64,000 bases of DNA from Brachybacterium saurashtrense (GTDB lineage Bacteria; Actinomycetota; Actinomycetes; Actinomycetales; Dermabacteraceae): NCBI RefSeq assembly GCF_003355475.1, contig NZ_CP031356.1, positions 434,001-498,000 of the forward strand, read 5' to 3'. The notes under the pieces were generated by a model. The model ran no database searches. It saw only the letters and a list, made by a program, of their open reading frames with translations, and was not told the origin of the DNA. The position numbers and the translations under genes are program-made. Below, in pieces: positions 53,977 through 62,742 of the stretch (its first letter is position 1; each line of letters begins with the position of its first letter).

Positions 53977-54918
53977 TCAGGCGCGCTCTGCCAGGAGCTC
54001 GACCCCGAAGCCCGTGACCACCTCGCGCATCTCCGCGACGAAGCGCTCCGCCTGAGCGGTCAGCGGCACGGACGCACGCCCGATCCAGCCGATCTCGATG
54101 CGCTCGTCCACCTCGAGCGGAACGGCCACGATCGACGGGTCCAGGTCGTCGGAGACGATGCCGGTCGAGATCGTGTAGCCGTCCAGGCCGATCATCAGGT
54201 TGAAGATCGTGGCCCGGTCGCTGACCCGGATGTCCTGAGGCGCGGAGCGGGTCGAGAGGATCTCCTCGGCGAAGTAGAAGGAGTTGTCGGTCCCCTGGTC
54301 GAACGTGAGCCGGGGCAGGTGCTCGAGGTCCTCGAGGGTGACCAGTCGACGCGCGGCGAGCGGATTCGTCCGGGCGATGAAGATGTGCGGGCTCGCCAGG
54401 AACAGCGGCGTGAAGGAGAGCTCGGAGTCCCGCAGCAGCTTGTCGATGACCTTCCGGTTGAAGTCGCTGCGGTAGAGGATGCCGATCTCGCTGCGCAGCG
54501 TCCGCACGTCCTCGATGATGTCCGCGGTGCGGGTCTCGCGCAGCGTGAACGCGTACTCCGCGGCCCGCGAGGCCTTCACCATGCGCACGAACGCCTCCAC
54601 CACGAAGGAGTAGTGCTGCGCGGAGACGGCCAACAGGCGGCGCGAGGGCGGGCGGCCCAGATAGTGGTGCTCGAGCAGCTCTGCCTGCTCGACCACCTGG
54701 CGGGCGTAGCCGAGGAACTCGACGCCGTCCTCGGTGAGCGCCGCTCCGCGCACCGAGCGGCGCAGCAGGGCGCGACCCACCCGGTGCTCGAGGTCCTTCA
54801 TCGCCGCGGACATCGTCGGCTGGGACACGTGGAGCAGCTCCGCGGCCGCGGTGATGGACCCCTCCGCGGCGACTTCGACGAAGTACCGCAGCTGCTGCAA
54901 TGTGATCCCGTGCGCCAT
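53977..54918 (-). CDS. LysR-family transcriptional regulator
   Basis: A 313-aa regulator. The N-terminal winged HTH reads ITLQQLRYFVEVAAEGSITAAAELLHVSQPTMSAAMKDLEHRVG, followed by a periplasmic-binding-like effector domain (LAVSAQHYSFVVEAFVRMV to FGVELLAERA). It lies upstream of mesX-mesD on the same strand, with 141 nt between, which hold a palindrome of the LysR type. It probably controls methionine synthesis in response to a sulfur or methionine-related effector (inference). The start at 54918 places the HTH at the normal distance; an ATG 21 nt upstream is possible. Confidence 0.88.
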   Translation of the reverse strand: MAHGITLQQLRYFVEVAAEGSITAAAELLHVSQPTMSAAMKDLEHRVGRALLRRSVRGAALTEDGVEFLGYARQVVEQAELLEHHYLGRPPSRRLLAVSAQHYSFVVEAFVRMVKASRAAEYAFTLRETRTADIIEDVRTLRSEIGILYRSDFNRKVIDKLLRDSELSFTPLFLASPHIFIARTNPLAARRLVTLEDLEHLPRLTFDQGTDNSFYFAEEILSTRSAPQDIRVSDRATIFNLMIGLDGYTISTGIVSDDLDPSIVAVPLEVDERIEIGWIGRASVPLTAQAERFVAEMREVVTGFGVELLAERA

Positions 54919-55206
54919 CCCGACGCCCCCGCGTGCCATCGACGCAGGCTATCCCACCGTGCGGAGCTCTCGGGCGCTCGCCGCCCTCGGGATCGCCCGC
55001 AGCGCACCGCCGCGCGGCCGACGTGCTCCACCCGGGGGAACGGCGCGGCCGGGCCGCCGGCCGCACGGGGCCATGGACCGCGTCCGGGTCCGGGCCCTGC
55101 CACGCAGGGTGTCAGGTCTCTCCTGTGGGCCGCGCCGCCCGACCTCGGACCTCGGCGTCCGGCGCACTACACTGGGGCGGTCCGTTCGACCTAGGGGAAG
55201 CGCTTC

Positions 55207-56835
55207 GTGTTCAACAACCTCTCCGATCGCATCACAGCGTCGCTGAAGGGCCTGCGCGGCCACGGCCGCCTCAGCGAGGCGGACGTCGACAAGACGATCC
55301 GCGAGATCCGTCGTGCCCTGCTCGACGCCGACGTCGCCGTCGCCGTCGTCCGGGAGTTCACCGGCAGGGTCCGCGAGCGCGCCCTGGGCGAGGAGGTCTC
55401 CAAGGCCCTCAACCCCGCCCAGCAGGTCGTGAAGATCGTCAACGACGAGCTGGTGGAGGTGCTCGGCGGCGCCACCGGCGAGCTGCACTGGGCGAAGAAC
55501 CCGCCCACCGTGATCATGCTCGCCGGCCTGCAGGGCGCGGGCAAGACCACCCTCGCTGGCAAGCTCGCGGCCTGGATGAAGTCCGAGGGCCACACCCCGC
55601 TGCTGGTCGCGGCCGATCTCCAGCGCCCCAACGCCGTGAACCAGCTGCAGATCGTGGGCGAGCGCGCCGGAGTGCCCGTCTTCGCCCCCGAGCCCGGCAA
55701 CGGCGTGGGCGACCCCGTGCTGGTGGCGATGAACGGCGTCTCCACCGCCCAGTTCCAGCAGCACGACGTGGTGATCGTCGACACCGCCGGCCGCCTCGGC
55801 ATCGACGAGGAGATGATGGAGCAGGCGCGGAACATCCGCGACGCAGTCACCCCTCACGAGACGCTGTTCGTGGTCGACGCGATGATCGGTCAGGACGCCG
55901 CACGGGTGGCCGAGGCCTTCCGCGACGGCGTGGGCTTCACCGGCGTGGTGCTCTCGAAGCTCGACGGCGACGCCCGGGGCGGCGCGGCCCTGTCCATCAC
56001 CGGCGTCACCCAGCGCCCCATCCTGTTCGCCTCCACCGGTGAGGGCCTCGGCGACTTCGAGCGCTTCCACCCGGACCGCATGGCGAACCGCATCCTCGAC
56101 ATGGGCGACGTGCTCACCCTGATCGAGCAGGCGGAGAAGGCCTTCGACCAGGAGGAGGCGGAGAAGGCCGCCCAGAAGCTCGCCTCGGGGGAGGACTTCA
56201 CCCTCGACGACTTCCTCAACCAGATGCAGCAGCTCAAGAACATGGGCAACATCAAGAAGATGCTCGGGATGCTGCCGAACATGGGCCAGTACCGCGAGGC
56301 GCTCGACAACTTCGACGAGTCCGAGATCGGGCGCATCGAGGCGATCATCCGCTCGATGACCCCGGCCGAGCGCAACAACCCCAAGATCATCAACGGCTCC
56401 CGCCGCAGCCGCATCGCCAAGGGCTCGGGCACCACGGTGCAGCAGATCAACCAGCTGCTGGAGCGCTTCACGCAGGCACAGCAGATGATGCGCACGATGG
56501 GCCGCGGCATGGCCGGCGGCGGCATGCCGGGCGGGGGCATGCCCGGCGGCGGCATGCCCGGGATGCCGGGCGGGCCCGGCATGGGCATGGGCAAGAAGTC
56601 CCGCGGCCGGCAGGCGCCGAAGAAGCCGGCCAAGAAGTCCCGGTCGAAGAACCCGGCGAAGGCCGCGCGCGAGGAGGCCGAGGCCGCCCGGCGTGCCGCC
56701 GAGCGCGCCCAGGGCAAGGGCAAGGGCACGGGCGGCTCCGCCTTCGGCGCCGGTGCCGGCGCGCAGGCGGATGCGGCCGACTTCGACCCAAGCCAGCTCC
56801 CGCCGGAGATGCAGAAGCTCCTGGGCGGCAAGTGA
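55207..56835 (+). CDS. ffh: Signal recognition particle protein Ffh
   Basis: A 542-aa GTPase that binds 4.5S RNA and signal sequences. The NG domain has G1 GLQGAGKTTLAGKLA, G3 DTAGRLG, G4 SKLDGDARGGAAL. The M domain follows (DFTLDDFLNQMQQLKNMGNIKKMLGMLPNM, then the RNA-binding NGSRRSRIAKGSG). The C terminus is extended by a Gly/Met run of GGGMP units and a basic tail (KKSRGRQAPKKPAKK) to end KLLGGK. GTG start. TACACT at 55168-55173 is the likely -10 box. The extra tail resembles other actinobacterial Ffh proteins. Confidence 0.97.
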   Translation: MFNNLSDRITASLKGLRGHGRLSEADVDKTIREIRRALLDADVAVAVVREFTGRVRERALGEEVSKALNPAQQVVKIVNDELVEVLGGATGELHWAKNPPTVIMLAGLQGAGKTTLAGKLAAWMKSEGHTPLLVAADLQRPNAVNQLQIVGERAGVPVFAPEPGNGVGDPVLVAMNGVSTAQFQQHDVVIVDTAGRLGIDEEMMEQARNIRDAVTPHETLFVVDAMIGQDAARVAEAFRDGVGFTGVVLSKLDGDARGGAALSITGVTQRPILFASTGEGLGDFERFHPDRMANRILDMGDVLTLIEQAEKAFDQEEAEKAAQKLASGEDFTLDDFLNQMQQLKNMGNIKKMLGMLPNMGQYREALDNFDESEIGRIEAIIRSMTPAERNNPKIINGSRRSRIAKGSGTTVQQINQLLERFTQAQQMMRTMGRGMAGGGMPGGGMPGGGMPGMPGGPGMGMGKKSRGRQAPKKPAKKSRSKNPAKAAREEAEAARRAAERAQGKGKGTGGSAFGAGAGAQADAADFDPSQLPPEMQKLLGGK

Positions 56836-56850
56836 GCCGAGCGGGGGAGG

Positions 56851-56873
56851 GCGGGGGAGAGGCCGATAGGCTC
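56851..56873. repeat. 23-bp direct repeat, left copy, flanking the DUF559 insertion
   Basis: gcgggggagaggccgatagg plus ctc is repeated at 58271-58293 with one mismatch (c/t), 1420 nt away. The right copy contains the -10 box (TAGGCT) of the amidohydrolase gene. The two copies bracket the DUF559-type gene and a palindromic module. Confidence 0.85.
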
Positions 56874-56944
56874 TGCTCCGAGCAGCTCCGCCGGGCCAGC
56901 GGCTCGGCTCTGCCCCGTGGCTGGCACAGCTCGGTGCATCCACC

Positions 56945-57029
56945 CGAGTTGATCGACGGTCCGTGCCAGTTCCGGGTGGTTGATGGACGATAAGTGCCAG
57001 TTTTCTGGTACTTTTCGTCGATCAACTCG
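56945..57029. repeat. Palindromic module with 14-bp arms and internal repeats
   Basis: Arms cgagttgatcgacg (56945-56958) and cgtcgatcaactcg (57016-57029) are perfect inverted repeats. Inside, the unit gttgat-gacg-4 nt-gtgccagtt occurs twice in direct orientation (starting 56949 and 56980). A second hairpin aagtgccag/ctggtactt (56992-57000 with 57005-57013, loop TTTT) is followed by TTCG. The base composition is clearly lower in GC than the surroundings. No gene lies in 56874-57285 that I can support. Confidence 0.8.
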
Positions 57030-57285
57030 TGATCGAGGCAGTTCACCCCGGGCGCGAGGATGGCATGACAGTCCAGTGTCGTCCGCACCCCGTGGCGCAC
57101 CCCGGCCCGCGCCACGCAGAGCACACCGGCCCGCCTCCCGCTCATCGTCCCGCTCCGCCGCCCCGACGAGCTCCCTCCCCATCTTGCGCTCGTCCACAGT
57201 CCTGCCGCGTTCCTGCGCCGCGACTCGTGCCATCGCTACCGTCCGGGCCACGGGACTGAGACCGGAGGAGCTCGAGCGCGGTGCC

Positions 57286-58209
57286 GTGTACCACCGGCAC
57301 TGGCTCCTCGACCAGGGGATGCATCGCCGTCACCTCTCCTCGCCGGCGATGACCCGAGTGCTTCCCGGCTGCTTGACGCGCACCGATCACCCGGCGGACC
57401 TGCGCCGGGTCGTGCTCGCCGCGCAGGACCTCCTCGGCGTCCCCTCGGCGGCGGGCGGTGCGACGGCCGCCGAGCTGTTCGGGGTCCGTCTGCCGCACCG
57501 GGCGACCCGGGCGGGACGTGCGGCGGTTCACCTGGATTTCGAGGACGGGGCCACACCACGCCGCACTCCGATGCTCGTCATCCATCGTCGCTCTCCGGCC
57601 GAGACCCGGCGCGTGCACGGCGTGACGATCGTCGAGCCGGTCGTCGCCCTGCAGCAGATCGCCCGGCGCCTCACCCACGAGGAGCTGGTCGTGGCCGTGG
57701 ACTCGCTGATCGCGGACAGGTTCGGGACGGTGGCCCGTCTGGAGCTCGAGGAGGTGCGGCGCGTCGCCGGGCAGGCGCGAGGACACGGAGCCTCACGCCT
57801 GCGCGCCGCCGTCGAGCATGCACGCGAACGAGTCTGGTCCCCGCGAGAGACGCACCTGCACCTGATGCTGCGCCGTCACGGGCTGCCGGTGCCGGAGCTC
57901 AACCATCAGGTCCAGGACCAGGTGTCCGGTGTCGTCTACTACGTGGACCTCGCGTATCCGGAGCAGCGCATCGCGATCGAGTACGACGGGATGGAGCATC
58001 TCACCGACGCTGACAGGGTCAAGCGCGACCACCGCAAGAGCGCGGTTCTGCATGCCGAGGGCTGGACGGTGATCCGGGTGTACGCGGAGGACCTCCTCGA
58101 TCCCACCGCTCTCCTCGCGCGGATCCACCACGCTCTCGCGCCTTCAACGCGGCCGCCCCGCGTGCTCTCGACGGCCGCCGACGGCCTGCGACGCGGCCGC
58201 TCCCCGTGA
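57286..58209 (+). CDS. DUF559-type endonuclease-like protein
   Basis: A ~307-aa protein. The C-terminal ~115 residues (VWSPRETHLHLMLRRHGLPVPELNHQVQ, YYVDLAYPEQRIAIEYDGMEHLTDADRVKRDHRKSAVLHAEGWTVIRVYAEDL) form a DUF559/Vsr-like PD-(D/E)XK fold with YVDLAYP, IEYDGMEH and R-K positions intact. The N-terminal part resembles the AbiEi-like winged helix often found with it. The start is uncertain: GTG 57286 (GGAGGAG 14 nt upstream) or ATG 57319; the frame is open back to 56980, but that part is Arg/Ser-rich low complexity. Such genes are common solitary genes in Actinobacteria with no proven role; defence or DNA repair has been suggested. It lies in a segment flanked by 23-bp direct repeats, hence a likely insertion. 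Confidence 0.75.
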   Translation: MYHRHWLLDQGMHRRHLSSPAMTRVLPGCLTRTDHPADLRRVVLAAQDLLGVPSAAGGATAAELFGVRLPHRATRAGRAAVHLDFEDGATPRRTPMLVIHRRSPAETRRVHGVTIVEPVVALQQIARRLTHEELVVAVDSLIADRFGTVARLELEEVRRVAGQARGHGASRLRAAVEHARERVWSPRETHLHLMLRRHGLPVPELNHQVQDQVSGVVYYVDLAYPEQRIAIEYDGMEHLTDADRVKRDHRKSAVLHAEGWTVIRVYAEDLLDPTALLARIHHALAPSTRPPRVLSTAADGLRRGRSP

Positions 58210-58270
58210 TCCCGTCGCCGCCGCGGCCGCCGTCGAGGGCCTGCCCGACGTGCCCGGGCGAGGCGACGCG

Positions 58271-58293
58271 GCGGGGGAGAGGTCGATAGGCTC
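58271..58293. repeat. 23-bp direct repeat, right copy
   Basis: Right partner of the repeat at 56851-56873 (22 of 23 identical). It ends 6 nt before the amidohydrolase ATG. Confidence 0.85.
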
Positions 58294-58299
58294 GCGGCC

Positions 58300-59406
58300 A
58301 TGAGCGCCGCCGTCACCGCCCCGATCCTCCACCTGCGCGGCCCGATCCTGCTGGGGCCCGAGGAGGAGCTCGCCGGCGCCTGGGTGGTGGAGGGTCGCAT
58401 CCACCATGACAAGCCCGAGCTGCCCGCCGGCACCGAGGTGCGGGAGCTCGAGGGCTTCGTGGTCCCCGGCCTCGCCGATCTGCACTGCCACCTCGGGATC
58501 GCCGACGGCGGCGGGCCCACCACCCTCGCCGGGGCGCGAGAGCAGGCGCTCGTGGACCGCGACTCCGGCGTGCTCCTGATCCGCGACGCCGGCTCCATCC
58601 TCGACACCTCGCCGCTCCAGCAGCAGGAGGACCTGCCGCGCCTGATCCGCTGCGGGCGGCACCTCGCCCGCACCCGCCGCTACCTCCGCGGCTACGCGGA
58701 CGAGCTCGAGCCGGAGGATCTCCCCGCCGCGGTGACCCGCGAGGCGCGGCGGGGTGACGGCTGGGTGAAGCTCGTCGGCGACTGGATCGACCGGGGCGTG
58801 GGCGACCTGACCCCGTGCTGGGAGCCGCAGGACTTCCACGCCGCGGCGGAGGCGGCCCACGCCGCGGGCGCCCGCATCACCACCCACACCTTCGACGAGG
58901 AGACGCTGCCGCTCGTGCTCGACGCGGGCTTCGACTGCCTCGAGCACGCGACTGGGCTGACCGACGAGACGATCGCGCGGGTCGCCGCGGCGGGTGTCCC
59001 GGTGGTGACGACCCTCGTGAACGTCGACGAGTTCGAGACCTATGCCGCGCAGGGCGAGCGGAAGTTCCCCGCCTACGCCGCGCACATGCGGCGACTGCGC
59101 GCAGGCCGTCACGACCGCACCCGGGATGCGTACGACGCCGGCGTGCAGCTGCTGGTGGGCACCGATGCCGGGGGAGTGCTCGGCCACGGGATCATCCACG
59201 ACGAGCTCGAGGAGCTCTCCCGGGCGGGCCTGGACGCGACCGCGATCCTCGACGCCGCCACCTGGGCGCCGCGCGCCGTCCTCGGCGCCCCCGGCCTGGA
59301 GGACGGCGCGCCCGCGGACCTGCTGGTCCTCGCCGAGGATCCGCGCGAGGACCACCGGGCGCTGCGCGAGCCCCGCGCCATCGTGCTGGGCGGGCGGATG
59401 CTCTGA
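58300..59406 (+). CDS. Metal-dependent amidohydrolase family protein
   Basis: A 368-aa TIM-barrel hydrolase of the imidazolonepropionase-like group. The first metal site is ADLHCHLGI (HxH), then a histidine in TTHTFDEE, another in LEHATGL, and the Asp in [11 protein letters not shown]. The C-terminal strands carry [12 protein letters not shown]. Substrate unknown; members cleave cyclic amides, dipeptides or related compounds. TAGGCT at 58287-58292 is 7 nt before the ATG, so the mRNA is probably leaderless. Before the presumed insertion this gene would have stood directly after ffh. Confidence 0.88.
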   Translation: MSAAVTAPILHLRGPILLGPEEELAGAWVVEGRIHHDKPELPAGTEVRELEGFVVPGLADLHCHLGIADGGGPTTLAGAREQALVDRDSGVLLIRDAGSILDTSPLQQQEDLPRLIRCGRHLARTRRYLRGYADELEPEDLPAAVTREARRGDGWVKLVGDWIDRGVGDLTPCWEPQDFHAAAEAAHAAGARITTHTFDEETLPLVLDAGFDCLEHATGLTDETIARVAAAGVPVVTTLVNVDEFETYAAQGERKFPAYAAHMRRLRAGRHDRTRDAYDAGVQLLVGTDAGGVLGHGIIHDELEELSRAGLDATAILDAATWAPRAVLGAPGLEDGAPADLLVLAEDPREDHRALREPRAIVLGGRML

Positions 59407-59716
59407 CGCGCCTGCGCCTGCGCCTGCGCCTGCGCCAGCGCCCAGTCCCGGCCGGCCGAGCGACTCGCCCCGCGGCCCCGCCCGGCCGTGCAACTCGCAC
59501 CGCGACCCCGCCCCGCGGCCCGGGCCCCATGTGCCTCGCCGCACATGGATGCGGGTGGAAGGGGACTGCCGATCCCTGGCATACTCTTGCCCTGTATGTG
59601 CACGGGCCGGCCCTCTACCCGTCCGTGCGCGACACCCCGAGAACCGTCAGCGCCCGCATCACCCCACAGGCTGCGGCGGGACTCACCCGAACATCCCTGA
59701 AGGAGAGTCCACCCAC
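59407..59716 (+). other. 310-nt region before rpsP: short tandem repeats, hairpin and promoter
   Basis: Directly after the amidohydrolase stop there are four to five gcgcct units (59408-59437). A ~30-nt unit (cgactcgcc-ccgcg-ccccgccc) occurs twice in diverged form to about 59520. A perfect 8-bp hairpin (ccatgtgc/gcacatgg, 59527-59548) may end the upstream transcript. TACTCT at 59582-59587 is the best -10 candidate for rpsP, giving a leader of about 120 nt. No gene is seen. Confidence 0.5.
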
Positions 59717-60178
59717 GTGGCTGTCAAGATCCGCCTGAAGCGCATGGGCAAGGTCCGTGCACCGTTCTACCGTGTCGTCGTCGCCGATTCGCGCAAGAAG
59801 CGCGACGGTGCCGTGATCGAGGAGATCGGCAAGTACCACCCCACCGAGAACCCCTCCCTCATCGAGATCCAGTCTGAGCGGGCGCTGTACTGGCTCGGCG
59901 TGGGCGCGCAGCCCACCGAGCAGGTCGCCGCGCTGCTCAAGGTCACCGGTGACTGGGCCAAGTTCAAGGGCGAGGGCGACGCCGCCGGCTCCCTGAAGTC
60001 CGCCGAGGAGAAGAAGTCCGCCGAGGAGCTCATCGCCGACGCCGACAAGGCAGCCGCCGCCTCCCGCGAGGGCGCCAAGAAGGCCAAGGACTCCGAGGTC
60101 GAGGCTGGCTCCGAGGAGGCCCCGGCCGCGGGCGAGACCACCGAGGACGCCGACGCCGCCGCGAGCGACGAGGCCTGA
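59717..60178 (+). CDS. rpsP: 30S ribosomal protein S16 with extended C terminus
   Basis: A 153-aa protein; the first ~80 residues are canonical S16 ([46 protein letters not shown]). The remaining ~70 residues are a Lys/Glu/Ala-rich tail ([29 protein letters not shown], then acidic) not present in E. coli S16 but usual in Actinobacteria. The GTG start has AGGAGA upstream. It is the first gene of the rpsP-khpA-rimM-trmD-rplS cluster. Confidence 0.97.
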   Translation: MAVKIRLKRMGKVRAPFYRVVVADSRKKRDGAVIEEIGKYHPTENPSLIEIQSERALYWLGVGAQPTEQVAALLKVTGDWAKFKGEGDAAGSLKSAEEKKSAEELIADADKAAAASREGAKKAKDSEVEAGSEEAPAAGETTEDADAAASDEA

Positions 60179-60179
60179 G

Positions 60180-60422
60180 ATGAGCTCGCGCGCCGAAGCA
60201 CTCGACCACCTCGTCCGCGGCATCGTCGATGATCCCGACGCGGTGCGCGTGACCGAGAAGTCCACGCGCCGCGGCCCGCTGCTCGAGGTCCGGGTCGGCG
60301 CCGCCGACCTCGGCCGGGTGATCGGCCGCTCCGGCCGCACCGCCCGTGCGCTGCGCACGGTCACCACGGCGCTGTCGGACGACGACGTGCGGGTCGACAT
60401 CGTCGACGTCGACCGGCGCTGA
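60180..60422 (+). CDS. khpA: KH-domain RNA-binding protein KhpA
   Basis: An 80-aa single KH domain. The GxxG loop lies in GRVIGRSGRTARALRTV, preceded by LEVRVGAADLG. It is encoded one nt after the rpsP stop. KhpA binds RNA, usually with KhpB, and is linked with cell elongation and ribosome processes in other Gram-positives. Confidence 0.95.
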   Translation: MSSRAEALDHLVRGIVDDPDAVRVTEKSTRRGPLLEVRVGAADLGRVIGRSGRTARALRTVTTALSDDDVRVDIVDVDRR

Positions 60423-60438
60423 GGTGCCAGGAGCCACT

Positions 60439-60493
60439 GCCAGGAGCGGTGCTGCCGGACGGGCCGAGAGGCTCGGGCAGCACCGCTCCTGGC
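60439..60493 (+). terminator. Perfect 18-bp hairpin between khpA and the lipoprotein gene
   Basis: Arms gccaggagcggtgctgcc (60439-60456) and its exact complement (60476-60493) with a 19-nt loop lie 17 nt after khpA. A third gccaggagc occurs at 60426. It could terminate or attenuate transcription within the ribosomal cluster, or protect an mRNA 3' end. Confidence 0.65.
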
Positions 60494-60510
60494 GTCGGTG
60501 GGCCCCTGCG

Positions 60511-61419
60511 GTGCGCCTGACCGGCCTGCGCGGCGCCGCGGTGGTGAGCGCGACGCTGCTGCTGGCCGGCTGCGGCGCCGGGGCGCCCGGCGGGCCGGCC
60601 GGCGATGGGGCGTCCGACGGGACCGCCGCGACGTCCCCCTCGTCGGCCGCGGATCCGGCGCTCGCCGCCGCCTGCACCGACTTCTGGGGAGATCCCGACT
60701 ACACCGCGCCGCTGTCCCGCATCGTGCTGGACCGGGCGGCGACCGCCCCCGAGGCCGGGCCCTCCGATCCGTTCTTCTACTCGATGACCGGGGACGACGT
60801 CGAGGAGACCTTCGCCGGGGCCGGCGAGGGCGCCCAGCAGCGCAGCGCGGCCCTGGCCGAGTGGTTCCGCACCGAGCCCGAGCGCGGCGCCGAGGCGGAC
60901 GTCGACGCCTTCCGCGCCGCCTGGGAGGACGTGGCGACCCTGTGCCGGGAGCAGTCCGCCGCGGCGCAGTGGGCGCTCGGCCCCGGGCCCGAGCACACCA
61001 AGCCCTCGGCCCTGGTGTGCGCGGACGTCTTCGACACCCCCGGCACCCTCACCCACTTCGGCAACGCGAACGTGCTCACCTCGAACATGTTCAAGCTGGT
61101 GGGGCTCTCGCCCCGCGCCGTGCCCGCCGGTCACGAGGAGGAGCTGCGCGCCACCTCGGAGCTGCTCGCGGCGGAGGCCGCCGCCGCGGACTCCGTCGAC
61201 GTGCGCGACGCGCTCGCACAGGTGCGCGCGCCCTTCGAGGACGCGCTGGCGGGCGACGACTGGTCCGGGGGGCTGCGGGACCCGCTGGGCCGGCTCGGCG
61301 AGGCCTGCGAGGCGGCGGGCTATGCGGCCCCCGGCGTGGGCGAGATGGACGACAGCAGCGCGGTGGTCGGCGCGAACCCCGACCGGCAGGACCCCACCGT
61401 CCAGGAAGGACTCTCATGA
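60511..61419 (+). CDS. Hypothetical lipoprotein, 302 aa
   Basis: The signal peptide LRGAAVVSATLLLAGCG ends in a clear lipobox (LAGC), then a Gly/Ala/Ser-rich linker. The mature domain is mainly helical and acidic with several Cys (ACTDFW, TLCREQ, LVCADVF, GEACEAAG) that could form disulfides. No domain is recognised. The start at GTG 60511 is the first that precedes the signal peptide; the ribosome site is weak. The stop overlaps rimM by ATGA, so it is translationally coupled to it despite the unrelated cell location. It interrupts the normal khpA-rimM order. Confidence 0.75.
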   Translation: MRLTGLRGAAVVSATLLLAGCGAGAPGGPAGDGASDGTAATSPSSAADPALAAACTDFWGDPDYTAPLSRIVLDRAATAPEAGPSDPFFYSMTGDDVEETFAGAGEGAQQRSAALAEWFRTEPERGAEADVDAFRAAWEDVATLCREQSAAAQWALGPGPEHTKPSALVCADVFDTPGTLTHFGNANVLTSNMFKLVGLSPRAVPAGHEEELRATSELLAAEAAAADSVDVRDALAQVRAPFEDALAGDDWSGGLRDPLGRLGEACEAAGYAAPGVGEMDDSSAVVGANPDRQDPTVQEGLS

Positions 61420-62000
61420 GCACCCTCGAGGTCATCGTCGCGACCATCGGCCGCGCGCACGGACTGCGCGGCGAGGTCGCCCTGACCCTCCGCACCGACC
61501 AGCCCGAGGAGCGCCTGCAGGACGGCACCGCCTTCGCGGTCGAGGTGGGCGGCAGGCCGCGCACCCTCACCGTCGCCGGCACCCGCCTCCAGCAGGACCG
61601 CTGGTACGTGCGCTTCGCCGAGGTCTCCGACCGCACCGACGCCGAGTCGCTGCGCGGCATCGATCTGGCGCTGGCCGTGGACGAGGAGGTCGAGGCCGAC
61701 GAGGACCCGGACGCCTGGTACCCCTCCCAGCTCGAGGGCCTCGCCGTGCGGCACGTGGACGGGCGCGAGCTCGGCACCGTGACCGGTATCGAGCACTACC
61801 CCGCTCAGGACCTGCTGGTGGTGCGCACGCCGGACCGCCGCCGCGTGCAGCTGCCGCTGGTGGAGCAGCTGGTGCCGGAGGTCGACCTCGAGGCGGGCGT
61901 GGTGCTCGCCGATCCGCCCGGCGGGCTGTTCGAGGCGCTGCCGGAGGGCGAGCAGGGCCCCGACCCCGAGACCTCCGCCCCGCCGCGGTCCACCCGCTGA
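61416..62000 (+). CDS. rimM: Ribosome maturation factor RimM
   Basis: A 194-aa 30S assembly factor that binds S19. The N-terminal domain starts [29 protein letters not shown], and the PRC-barrel carries [44 protein letters not shown] and ending [23 protein letters not shown]. It lies 7 nt upstream of trmD and overlaps the lipoprotein gene by 4 nt. Confidence 0.95.
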   Translation: MSTLEVIVATIGRAHGLRGEVALTLRTDQPEERLQDGTAFAVEVGGRPRTLTVAGTRLQQDRWYVRFAEVSDRTDAESLRGIDLALAVDEEVEADEDPDAWYPSQLEGLAVRHVDGRELGTVTGIEHYPAQDLLVVRTPDRRRVQLPLVEQLVPEVDLEAGVVLADPPGGLFEALPEGEQGPDPETSAPPRSTR

Positions 62001-62007
62001 GGCCGCC

Positions 62008-62742
62008 GTGCGCATCGACGTCATCACGATCTTCCCCGAGTACCTCGCCCCGCTCGAGCTGTCCCTGATCGGGCGGGCGCGGCGCGACGGACTGCTGGAC
62101 CTCCACGTGCACGACCTGCGCGAGTGGACCCACGACCGCCACCGCACCGTGGACGACGCCCCGCTGGGCGGCGGCGCCGGCATGGTGATGAAGCCCGAGC
62201 CGTGGGCGGAGGCCTTCGCGGCCGTGCGCCGCGCCGGGCAGCAGGACCTCGGCGAGGGCGTCGAGCCGCTGATCGTCTTCCCCAACCCCGCCGGGCAGCC
62301 GTTCACCCAGTCCACCGCCCAGGAATGGTCGCAGTGCGAGTGGCTGGTGCTGGCCTGCGGCCGGTACGAGGGGATCGACGAGCGGGTGTACGAGCACCTG
62401 GCCGACATCGGCGCCGAGGTGGCGCTGGCCTCGCTCGGCGACTACGTGCTCAACGGCGGCGAGGTCGCCGTGCTCGCCATCACCGAGGCCGTGGTCCGCC
62501 TGGTGCCCGGCGTGGTGGGGAACGCGGAGTCGCTGGTGGAGGAGTCGCACTCCGAGGGACTTCTCGAGTACCCGCTGTACACCCGCCCCGCCCGCTGGGA
62601 GGACCCGGCCGGGGTGGTGCGGGAGGCGCCGCAGATCCTGCTCTCCGGCGACCACGGGCGGATCGCCGCGTGGCGGCGGGAGCAGTCCGTCGAGCGCACC
62701 CGTCGGCGCCGTCCCGATCTGCTCGGCGACGAGGCCCGCTGA
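62008..62742 (+). CDS. trmD: tRNA (guanine-N1)-methyltransferase
   Basis: A 244-aa SPOUT methyltransferase that makes m1G37. The opening [47 protein letters not shown] and the SAM knot [28 protein letters not shown] are all typical, with the catalytic Asp region [19 protein letters not shown] start. Order rimM-trmD-rplS is conserved. Confidence 0.97.
   Translation: MRIDVITIFPEYLAPLELSLIGRARRDGLLDLHVHDLREWTHDRHRTVDDAPLGGGAGMVMKPEPWAEAFAAVRRAGQQDLGEGVEPLIVFPNPAGQPFTQSTAQEWSQCEWLVLACGRYEGIDERVYEHLADIGAEVALASLGDYVLNGGEVAVLAITEAVVRLVPGVVGNAESLVEESHSEGLLEYPLYTRPARWEDPAGVVREAPQILLSGDHGRIAAWRREQSVERTRRRRPDLLGDEAR

Noticed and set aside
56980-57285. N-terminal extension of the DUF559 protein
   Set aside because: The open frame begins inside the palindromic module and encodes Arg/Ser/Pro-rich low complexity unlike the family; starts at 57286 or 57319 fit the known domain layout better.
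59408-59520. Repeats before rpsP as a CRISPR array
   Set aside because: The units are hexamers and one diverged ~30-nt pair without unique spacers of constant length. They look like simple GC-rich slippage products.
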